This document shows positions 28,601 to 40,600 of a stretch of 64,000 nt of DNA, one piece after another. The notes beneath the pieces were generated by a model that was given only the letters and a program-made list of their open reading frames with translations, searched no databases and was not told the origin of the DNA. The position numbers and the translations under genes were made by a program. Location of the stretch: assembly GCF_023053635.1 (NCBI RefSeq), contig NC_086172.1, positions 123,975,681 through 124,039,680 of the forward strand. The letters run 5' to 3'. The DNA is from Elgaria multicarinata webbii. Lineage: Eukaryota; Chordata; Lepidosauria; Squamata; Anguidae. Each line of letters starts with the position of its first letter. Within the stretch, counting starts at the first letter, position 1.

Positions 28601-31600
28601 GCAGGATCTTGAGCATTACCTTGCTGGCATGTGAAATAAGTGCCACTGTCCGATAGTTGGAACATTCTTTAGTGTTTCCCTTTTTTGGTATGGGGATATA
28701 AGTTGATTTTTTCCAGTCTGATGGCCATTCTTTTGTTTTCCAAATTTGCTGGCATATGGCATGCATCACCTTGACAGCATCATCTTGCAATATTTTAAAC
28801 AGTTCAGCTGGGATACCGTCATCTCCTGCTGCCTTGTTATTAGCAATGCTTCTTAGGCCCATTCAACCTCACTCTTCAGGATGTCCGGCTCTAACTCACT
28901 GACCACACCGTCTGAGCTATCCCCGCTATTATTATCCTTCCTATACAGATCTTCCATATATTCTTGCCACCTTTTCTTGATCTCTTCTGTTTCTGTTAGG
29001 TCCTTGCCATCATTGTTTTTGATCATACCCATTTTTGCCTGGAATTTACCTCCGATGTTTCTAATTTTCTGGAAGAGGTCTCTTGTCCTTCCTATTCTAT
29101 TGTCTTCTTCCACTTCCGCGCATTGCTTGTTTAAAAATAATTCCTTATCTCTTCTGGCTAACCTCTGGAATTTTGCATTTAATTGGGCATATCTCCCCCT
29201 ATCACTGTTGCCTTTTGCTTTCCTTCTTTCTTGGGCTACTTCCAGCGTCTCAGCAGACAGCCATCTTGCCTTCTTGGTTTTCTTTTTCTTTGGGACGTTT
29301 TTTGTTGCCACCTCTTGGACAATGTTGCGAACTTCTGTCCATAGTTCTTCCGGGACCCTATCTACTAAATCTAGTCCCTTAAATCTATTCTTCACTTCCA
29401 CTGCATATTCATTAGGAATATTAGTGAGCTCATATCTAACTGATCTGTGCGTCTTCCCTATTCTCTTTAGTTTGATTCTGAATTGTGCAATAAGAAGTTT
29501 GTGATCTGAACTACAGTCAGCTCCAGGTCTTGTTTTTACCATCTGTATAGATGTCCGCCACCTTTGGCTGCAAAGGATGTAGTCAATCTGATTTTGGTGT
29601 CGGCCATCTGGTGAAGTCCATGTATAAAGCCGTCTTTTTGGTTGTTGGAAGAGAGTGTTTGTTATGCACAGTGAGTTGTCCTGGCAAAATTCTATCAGTC
29701 TATGTCCCGCTTCATTTTGTTCTCCTAGACCATGCTTACCTGTAATTCCAGATGTCATTTGACTACCCACCTTAGCGTTCCAGTCTCCTGTAATGAAAAT
29801 AACATCTTTTTTTGGTGTATTATCCAGTAGGTGCTGCAGATCCTCATAGAACTGATCTACTTCTGCTTCTTCAGCATCTGTGGTTGGGGCATATATTTGG
29901 ATCACTGTGATGTTAAATGGCTTACCCTAAATTCGAATTGAGATCATTCTATCATTTTTTGGATTGTATCCAAGCACTGCTTTAGCCACTTTATTATTAA
30001 TTATGAAGGCTACTCCATTTCTTCTGTGATCCTCTTGTCCACAGTAGTAGATCTGGTGGTGATCTGATGTGAAGTGGCCCATTCCGGTCCATTTCAGTTC
30101 ACTGACACCCAATATATCTATATTTAATCTTGACATCTCTCCAATAACCACATCCAATTTGCCCTGGCTCATAGATCTTACATTCCAGGTTCCTATGGTG
30201 TGTTGATCTTTAGAACATCGGATTTGTTGTTCGCCACCAGCACCGTCGGCCGCTAGCCATCCTTTCAGCTTTGAGCTGGCTGCGTCATCACATCTGGGGC
30301 TAGTTGAACTTATCCTTTGTTCCTCCCCAGTAGCAGTTTGACCATCTTCCGACCTGGAGGTCCCTTCTTCCGATGGTATACCGACATATCTCTGGTTGTA
30401 CTGATCCATTTAGTTTTCACAGCAAGAATACTGGGGTGGGTTGCCATTACCTTCCCCAGGGATCGTATTTAGTCTGACCTCTCTGCAATGACCTTCCCAT
30501 CTTGGGTGTCCCTTCACAGTTTAGCTCATGGCATCCTTGAGGTACTCAAGCTCCAGCACCACGACAAGGTAACGATCTCCTCTTGGGACTTAGTAAATGC
30601 TCAAGTGCCAAAACAAGCTGCCGTCTTTCCAAAGATGCAGTCCAATCCTTTCCACATGTAGTTGGACAGAGGTCTTAGTCTTCAACAGGATGGTATTCCA
30701 TGCAAATGTGCAAAGGATGACAGCTTTAGGGCTCTTTACAACTTCCTCCTGCACCCCCTTATCTTTGCTTTTGACTTTGAAGTCTCTGTTCTGTCCAAAT
30801 GACTACAGATCAACTTTGTAGTTCTGTTTTGGATCAGAGAACGTGTTGCCCATTAACCCCTGGAACCCGATTTTCCACTACGCAAGTCACATGAGTTTGT
30901 TTTATGTGAGACAGTGAACAAGAGGCTCACCTTGCAGTCGTTTGGCCAGCTCCCGGGTAAAGAGAATATTAGCTAGCTTGCTGTGGCAGTATGCCAGGCC
31001 CCGATGGTAGCACTTCTCACCCTGGAGGTCATGGAAGCGAATTCTCCCACCATGATGAGCCAATGAGGACAAATTCAATATGCGAGCTGGTGAAGATTGC
31101 TTTAGGCGCTCTATCAGCAGGAATGTTAAAAGGAAGTGTCCTGAAGAAAAAGGAATGAGGCTTTAGCTTTTGCTTACAATTTTGAATAAACCCAACCCTA
31201 AATACCACACAACTGAGAAACTCTGGGAATATCTGAAAGAAGTTACTATGACCCAGAATAGAATATTCCGCCTGTCTCTCTGGATCGAGGCGGAGAACAA
31301 CATTAAATACAAAATCACAATAAAATGCATAAAACTGGCTAAAATATATATATAACTAATACAATATTAAAATAACAATTGGACATTTAAAAAAAAATCT
31401 GGGTAAGCCTGCTGGAAGAGTTCAGTCTTTATGGCTTTCTTAAACTGGGCAAGACTATTAAGTCAACGAATCTCTCCCGGCAGGCCATTCCACAGCCTGG
31501 GAGCAGCAGAAGAGAAGTTCCTCTGGGTAACAGTTGTCAGCCTAATGAAGCTTACAGGCTATAAAGGAAATGCATTTTTTAAAAATAAAGTAGATGCAAT

Positions 31601-34600
31601 TGTTCCGGTCAGCCACTGGTCCCCACTATCTCAACCAAAATATTCTGATGCACTATCTACTGTTTCATATTTATGGGTTTTGATCCTCAAAATTTGATTT
31701 CCACATGGTTCTTTATGCAACAAGCAATCTTTTAGTAACAAAAAAAAACAAGGCCAAAGATCAGTAAAAACCTCAACTGTGCTTGATAGCAGTTTTATGT
31801 TTAAACAGAGGCTAACAAGTTTGTGGACACAGAGTTCAGATATTGTAAACCGGGAGCTGGTGGTTGTTTTTTAAGACAGATTTTTTAAAAAATCACAGCA
31901 ATCCGATATTATCCAACTTGCTATAGCAGCATCCTAATTTTAACACTTTGAAAAATTAAGCAAGAAAAGTGGACAAATTAAGATTCCACATACCAAGATG
32001 TTGGCCAATACTGAGCAGAGCAGCTAAGCAGTTGTGGTGCTCAGGGAAGTCATCCGAGAGCAACAAGTGTCCAACCTTTAGCAAATTTGTGCTCCAGGTG
32101 GGACTGAGATATTTGATTGAACTTCAACCCTTTAAGCAGTCAGATGGCATGGTGTTCTCATAGGTCCCTCGCAACCTCAGGCAATGAGGTTCTAACTAGT
32201 GAAATTCTTATGCCCGAATCCAAGTAAGGGCCCTGTGTGTGCAAAACTAAGTTCTCACAAGCATATCTCCAAATGGATGAAGAACTGGTTTCTTAAAAGG
32301 GTGCTTAATATGCAGTTCCTAGTGTATTCAAGCACATAGTTTTAATTGTTTTATTGCTTTAAACTTTTCTACTGGCTTTAGCTTGTTAATGGTTTCATAC
32401 GTTTTGAGCTGTGTACATTAGTTATTGTTTCATACTGTTTGATTTTATTTGTACACCGCCCTGAAATCCCAATGATACAGGGAAGGATCCATTGTTTTAA
32501 TAAATAAATTGATGGTGCTATATAAATAAATAAATAATAATAATAATAACTTGGGTTGTGCACATGTAGCCCCAGTCAGAAAACTGATATCAATAAGCTG
32601 TCTGGAAACATGAGAATATAATAGGATTTAGTTATTTTCCCATCATAGTTATTTTCCCATCATAACCCTGTGCTCTCCTCACTCTGCCATGGCTACATAC
32701 TGCCACACATGCTGAGCTTGGGGTTGTCTACACACAGGGAAAGCCCCACAGTGGCTGTGGATCTGCGCCCGTCACACAGCACAGGTGCAGCTTTGTAGCC
32801 ACTGTGGGGCTTCCCCCCAATGCTCTGATTTGAAAAAGTTGGGGAATTCCCCTGACTTCTTCAAAGAGAACATGGCACTTCCGCCAGGTAACAGCACTCC
32901 ATGGCCACTCCAGGGCCAACCTGGGGGCGGAGCCTGGTGGAAGGTGACCAGTGATTGGTTGCCTTCCACTAAGAAAAGGGAAGGGGCAGCTCTGGGACCC
33001 GGATGGCTGTCCAGAAACCCCGCGCTCCCTCCTTGGCGTCAGTATTACCTGACGCTGCAGCGGAAAATGGAAAGCACAGGGTTGAGGAGTCTGCAGCTGA
33101 ATTGGCCAACTGCAGTTGGCCATCTTTTTAAATTAGCCCTTCATAGTCTTCCCACAAATTTTATGACTTGGATACCTTTCACCTTCCCTCCTGGGAAAGG
33201 AGAGAGTATCCTAGATTTATAAAATTCAACTGAAATCAGTGGCTAAGTTTGGACGACACGCTAATCAACAGTTGCTTCCTATTCTGATCCTTTTACCGCC
33301 CCCCTCCCCAGTTGATTAGTGTGTCAACCAAACTCAGCCTCTGTTTCACATTCATCCCACTTATGCCTCTGGCCTTACCAAGGTAGTTGACTCCCAGGTG
33401 CATCTCAAAGCCGTCCGCTGTCTTGGAGTAGGGGCACATCATAACCCCTGCGTTATTAATAAGGATATGGAGTTCTTTCTCTTCTACAAGAAAAAACACA
33501 CAGGACACACCGTTAAAGAGGAATCCTAGGGCTGGCAAAACAATCTGCCCCACAACCATCAGCTCAACTTCTTTTCAGAGCCTTTCTTCTCTTCACTAAG
33601 CCTGGTCTTCACTGGGCAAGGCCAAAATTCTATCCTCCTTTCTCAGAGCAAGACACTACCTACAGCATAACAATTTGTGCAACAAGTCTATTATTTATTG
33701 CATTTGTATACCGCCCCACAGTCAAAGCTCTGTGGGTGGTTTACATAAGAAATCTACGTGATAACATCTGCAGTAATTGATCAGCATGCCTGTTATTTCC
33801 AGGATTCCAACAATTTCTTTTTAAGAGACATGCCCTGGCAGCAATGAAAATTCGGGCAAGTTTTATTACTGAGATCGCAGTTGACTGTACTGGAGATGCT
33901 CTTATCTAACTACAAATTTTATATACAAATTATGCTTTTAATTGTATTAAATTTTATTCTTTTATTATGTAAGATCTGTATATGATTATATGTAGTATTT
34001 TCATATTGTTGTCTCTTCATATTGTATTTATTTTGTATGCGAATGGCCTATGGCCTAAGCATTAATAAATTACTATATACTGCCCAATAGCCAAAGCACT
34101 CTGGGTGGTTCACAAAATTTAAAACCACAAGGTACATCATAAAATATAAAAAATGGAAACTTAAAACCACAATATAAAAATACAACCAGAATAAAATCTA
34201 GCAGCAATGCAGAGATTTAAAACAAAGAGCTAAAATACTAAAAGGCGAAAACACTGTGAAAATAAAAAGTTCTTCGCTTGGCACTAAAAGGAGTACAACA
34301 TAGGTGCAATTCAAAGCTCTGTAGAAAGATCATTCCACAGCTGGGGTGCCACAGCAGAAAAGGCCCTCTTCCTTGTATCCACCCACCTCACTTCCTTTGG
34401 CAGGGACTCACAGAGAGGGACCCCTGAAGATGATCTTAGGATCTGGGCAGGTACATATGGAAGTGATGCTTCAGCTAACCTGGCCTCAAGCCATTTAGGA
34501 CTTTGAATGTTAATTCCAGCACTTTGAATGAGGCCTGGACATGGACTGACAGCCAGTGCAGCTGAAAAAGTACTGGCATAATGTAAACACATTGGCAAGT

Positions 34601-37600
34601 CCCCGATAACAATCTTGCTGCCCTGTTTTGGACCAGCAGAAGTTTCTGGACCGTTTCCAAGGCAGCCCCACATATAACATATTGCAGTAATTTATTTATT
34701 TGTTTATTTATTTATTTATTACATTTCTATAGCCGGAGCTCTCTGGGCGGTTCACAAAAATTAAAAACATTCAAAGTATAAAACAACAGTATAAAACCAT
34801 ACTATAAAATACAATATAAAAGCTCAACCAGATAAAAACAGCAGCAATGCAAAATTACAAATTTAAAACACCAAGTTAAAATTTATAGACTGTTAAAATA
34901 CTGGGAGAATAAAAAGGTTTTCACCTGGATAATCCAGATGAGATTATCAGAGCATGGATAGCTGTAGCAAAGCTATCTCTGTCCAGATAAGAGTTTAGTT
35001 GGTATATAAAACCACGCATAGGATTGCATTGTTAGGTTGCACTGCTCAAGATACTCAGCTCTACTTCTCCTTGTCATTGAAGTTAGCTGGGGCGGTGAAG
35101 GTACTGGACCAGTGCTTGGAGGTTGAAATGTGCTGGATGAGGGCCAATAAATTGAAGCTGAATCCTGATAAGATGGAAGCTGTGTGGATTGGTGATTCCC
35201 AAGTCCAGGAATTGGGCAAGCGACATGTTCTGGATGGGGTTGCCCTCCCTCTGAAGGAGCAGGAGAGTAGATTGGGAGTACTCCTAGATCCATCCTTGTC
35301 ACTGGAGGCCCAGGTGGACTCTGTGGCCCGGAGTATTTGGGGCCAGCTTCAACTGATCCATCAGCTATGGCCTTTCCTGGACAGGGATAACCTAGCTATA
35401 GCAGTGCATGCGTTGTTAACTTCCTGGTTAGACTACTGCAATGCATTCTACATGGGGCTGCCCTTGAAGATGACCCAGAAGTTGCAGCTAGTGCAAAATG
35501 CTAGGCTGCAGACTGGAACATTACGAAGAAACCATATAATATCAGTCTTAAAGGAATTGCACTGGCTGTCTATATGCTTCTGGTTGGAATTCACTGTAAG
35601 AATTTTACAATGACATTTAAAGCCCTGAACATCTTGGGACCTCAATATTTGAGGGAGTGCCTCTCCCATATATGCCTGCCCAAGATTTAAGATCCGTTGG
35701 AGGAGACCTCCTCTGCATCCTACCAACACGAAATATACATTATGGTGGGACATGGGAGAGGGCTTTCAAAACCAGGGTGTTACGGCACCCCGGTTGTGGA
35801 ATGACCTCCCCTTGGAGGCCCGTCTGGCACTGACCCTGGCTTTGTTTTGGTGCCAAGTTAAAACATGGCTCATTATCAAGGCCTTTGAAGGCTAAAGCTG
35901 CACATAGTTTTAATTGTTTTATTGCTTTAAACTTTTCTACTGGCTTTAGCTTGTTAATGGTTTCATACGTTTTGAGCTGTGTACATTAGTTATTGTTTCA
36001 TACTGTTTGATTTTATCTGTACACCGCCCTGAAATCCCAATGATACAGGGAAGGATCCAATGTTTTAATAAATAAATAAATAAATACATAAATAAATAAA
36101 ATTTCAGTCTCCTAACTTCCAGAGAAATATTTTGTTTACTGGGCCATGTATTCCACACACAGAAACAAAACCATTTGAAACAAAAGTGACTTGTTTGATT
36201 TAGAGGAGGAAGGGTTGCTTACTGGGAATGGAAGAGGATTAGTACCTACAAATGGGTGTCCAACCAAGTTTGTTTTCTGCTCCATTCCCTCCAGTATAAA
36301 AAGGAAGCAAGCATGAACCAAACGGCCCTTGTCCTGCAGCTCTTAAATGAAAGCAACAACATTGGACCAGAGTTTTATTGCTGGATTCTTCATTATCTTT
36401 TCTTTTTTAACTGATATTTTGGAGCAAAGAAAAGGGAGAGGAGAAGAGAGCCCAATCATCTTCCACTATGAGATCCATTTCCTTGTTTCTCCTTCTGAGA
36501 GAATATAAGAGTTGTCTGTAGGTAAAGGTGCTTGGAGGTGACATTAACTACCACTTTGAGAACTGTTTGCTGTTCTAACTTACAAAAATCATGGGGTTTT
36601 TTCATTTTAATTTTTTATTTCTTTTTAGCAGTACTTGGGGAACTTACTGATAGTACGTGTATGTGGTTTTCCTTGAAGTTATTGTTATAGGTTATAAAAA
36701 AACATGTGTGTACTTATACTTCACAGGATGCTGGAATTACCACCCCTCTTTCTAAACGAAGCAAAATTGAAAATATAAGTTCTGCTACAGCCCAAGGCAA
36801 TATAATACAAATCAAAACAAAACTTGTATCTACATCTAATCATAGTGTTATTATGTGTTCAGGTATACATCCAATCAGCATCATTTCACCCAAAAGAGAC
36901 ACCCAAAGAATCATAATAAACACTGCGTCTCAGACATACCTTTCAGGAAATTCTCAGCAAATTCTCGGATAGATTTGGTGTCTGCCAAATCTAACTTCAT
37001 AGCAATAATTTGCTGATTTCCTGTCTTGGTCCGGATTTCACAAGCTGCTGCTTCTGCTTTTGCCATATCTCTGCAAGCAAGGATGACTCTAGCACCTGCA
37101 AGAAGGAAAATATGGGAATGAATTAATAACACAAATGAATTTGGAGGTGAATGACTCAGGCCTAGCTTTTATACTGTAACAGATTCTTAACAAGAAGGGC
37201 CTGCAACAAAATGTTACAGTGTGAAGTGGTTCTATTCAGGGTGCCTGCCTGTTTTCCAAGATGCTCCATTTCATTCCCTCTCCCTCTGCAGGTTTCCTTC
37301 CTCAAATTGGGTAACCTCCCTTGTGGACTGTGGAAATGCTGTGGACATAATATATCTTGACTTCAGTGAAGCTTTTGACAAAGTACCACATGACATTCTG
37401 ATCAGCAAACTAGCTAAAAGATGGAACAGCTATTAGGTGGATCCACAGTTGGCTACAGAATTGGATTCAAAGAGTGCTTATCAATGGTACCTTCTCAAAT
37501 TGGGGAGAGGTAATGAGAAGGCTACCACAGGGCTCAGTTCTGGGCCCAGTGTTCTTCAACATTTTTATTAATGATTTGGATGAGGAGGTGCAGGAAATGC

Positions 37601-40600
37601 TTATCCAATTTGCAGATGACACAAAACTGGGTAGGATAACTAATACCCTGGAAGACAGAAACAAACTTCAAAGGGATCTAGATAGGCTGGTGAGCTGGGC
37701 TGAAAACAACAGAATGAAATTTAATAGGGATAAATGCCAAGTTCTAAACCTAGGGAAAAGAAATCAAATGCATAGCAATACTACGAGTGAAAAGGATCTT
37801 GGAACTGTTGTAGATCACAAGCTGAATCTGAGCCAGCAGTGTGATGTGGCTGCAAAAAAGAGCAAATGGTATTTTGGGATGCATTAATAGAAGTATAGCT
37901 TCCAAACTGCACCAGGTACTGATTCCCCTCTTTTCGGCACTGGTTAGGCTTCATCTTGAATACTGTGTCCAGTTCTGGGCACCATTCTTCAAGAAGGATG
38001 CAGATAAGCTGGAGGGGGTTCAGAGGAGGGCAATGAGGATGATCAAGGATCTGGAAACAAAGTCCTATAAGGAGAGACTGAAAGAACTGGGTATGTTTAG
38101 CCTGGAGAAGAGAAGACTAAGGGGAGGCATGATAGCACTCTTCAAGTACTTGAAAGGTTGTCACACAGAAGAAGGCCAGGATCGCTTTTTGATCATCCCA
38201 GAGTGCAGGACATGGGACTAATGGGCTCAAGTTACAGGAAGCCAGATTCCGGCTGGACATCAGGAAAAACGTCCTTACTGTTAGAGCAGTACGACCATTA
38301 CTTGGGAGGTTATGGGCTCTCCCATACTAGAGGGCTTCAAGGGGCAGCAGGACAACCATCTGTCAGGTATGCTTTAAGGTGGATTCCTACATTGAGCAGG
38401 GGCTTTGTTTTGCTTTGCTTTTACTGGAGCTGGAGCTGGAGCAGAACACTGGGCACTCATGGGGATTCCTCAACGGTAGCTCCCATGACATTGTCTGCCT
38501 CTCACATGCCTTCCATCCCTTCTGGTCTTCCTAGTGCCACAAGAAAAAACAGAAAAACTACAAAATATGTTTTAAACCGAAGTTGCTGTTCTCTCCTGCT
38601 GAATGGCCCTGGTGCACCTTGTTTACTTCCTGTTTGAAAACAGGAAGTGACCATGGAGAAGCGACGGTAGCCAGCGTTTCTTCCAAGGTGTGATGGAGCT
38701 TTTACCCTGTCTGCTGGAGCTCTTACAGGAACACACACACATGATGGTGGAAAACTAAGCCCACATGCAAAGTTAAAAGCAGAATTACTGTCAAAGCCCC
38801 AGGCAGTATAGCCAATGCTGAGGAATTATGGGAGTTGAAGTAAAAAAAAAACATCTGGAGGGCACAAGGTTGGCTACCCCAATTGACAATACAGCTAAAA
38901 GGCAAAAAAGGGATGTACGTTTTTGCCCTAATATTTTGAACACCTTAGAAAAAAGGTAACGAAGGTGAAATCTAATTATATTCAGCTAACAATGCTTTGA
39001 AATTACATTCCAAAAGAAGAGGCAGCAAGTGCCTTGATCAGGTTAAAACTTCAATGTAGATCAGCCTTCTCCAACTTGGTGCCCTCCAGATGTGTTGGAC
39101 TGCAACTCCCAGAATTCCCAACCACTGACCATGCTGCTGGCTGGAATTATGGGAGTTGCAGTCCAACATAACTGGAGGGCGCTAAGTTGGAGAAGGCTGG
39201 TAGAAATGCTGGCTTTATGCATGATTCCTTCTATATGTTTTAATGAAGATTTGTTACAGGAGGGAACTGGGGATGGATGAAGATAAACAACTTGCCTCTT
39301 CCCGCAAAGTCCCTGGCAGTTTCCTTCCCTATGCCAGTGTTGGCCCCAGTGATCACTACAACCTTCCCATGCAACTTGGCTGTAGACTTGCACACTCCCC
39401 CTGCAACATACTTCCTGTAAAAATAAGATGCATTAGTAAGTTATGAATTCAAATACTGAGGTAAATAGTTACTACATCAAATGTTAATTACACTACTCTG
39501 CTGCTTACATCCCTCACAGACTAGTTATTATCTCTAATAACATGACATCTGCTGCTGCTTGTGCTACCCACTCACCTCCCCCTGCAAAAAGCAGTAGGAA
39601 GTGATAAGACAAAAACACCACCAAGTGCAGAAACAGTGGAGGCTGGTGGCTCTGATTTCAGTGGGGCTGTGAATCCATTCTGGGTTTTAGTCAGAACCAG
39701 CCAGAACTCTAAAGCAGCTTTCCAAGGTGCTGAACCCTATCCACAAAATATTTTATTATTCTTTAGCCCTTTATTATTTTTTGCTTGGGCCATATGCCAG
39801 TCACATACATAACAGCTATGCCAAAATAAGACAACAGCACCATAAAACAAGATCTAAAATGCTCAAGCTAAAATAGATTCACAAAACAGTGTGTAAATTC
39901 ATCTAAATTAAAATATACCATTAAACAGGATAATTATAGTTCGGAAATTAAAACAGCTAGGGAGGCCGTTCAGTCAGTGTATCTCCAGAATAAACAACTG
40001 CATTGTCAGAGATAATTTTTGCCTGAATTTTTGATGCTGTCAAAGTAAAAACAGAGACCTAATAAATTACAGTAAAATCTAAATGAGACAAAAAAGTATT
40101 GGAATAAAGTTCCTTAATCAGGAATAAGATATGTTTATCGATATCAGTATTGCCCAATTTTTGCCAACACCGGTTCTCTAGCAATTGAGTCAGAGTCCAG
40201 GGCTAAGCCAACAAAGGTGACATAGAGATGTTTAGTTGGCCCAAGAAGTGATAAGTTGTACTTTGGCATTTCCTCCAGTTTATGTAATAAAAAATTACTG
40301 TACAACTTAGAATCAATATCCAAAAGACTTACTGGTTGATAATTGCTAGGATCCTGCTTATCACCCATCTTATATATCAGAACAACAATACTCTGTTTCC
40401 AGTCAATTGGGAATATACCTGTACTTTTAATTTGAGTGAACACTTTAGCTAAAATTGATGCCCACCAATCAGGGAAATGTTTGTATATTTCTGGGGTCAT
40501 CATATTTTCTCCTGGGGCCTTGCTCAGAGTTAGTGATTCAATATTTTATACATCACTAACTCATATTTTCTATTTTATTTTTGTGAACCTTCCCGAGAGC

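Noticed and set aside
33220-33600. A second RDH gene, from the frame containing [13 protein letters not shown]
   Set aside because: This is simply exon 4 of the one RDH12 gene read through into its introns; splice sites and phases join it to the neighbours.
36706-36972. 88-codon plus-strand frame
   Set aside because: Its end overlaps the RDH12 exon at 36940-37095 on the other strand, where conservation is clear; the rest is AT-rich intron.
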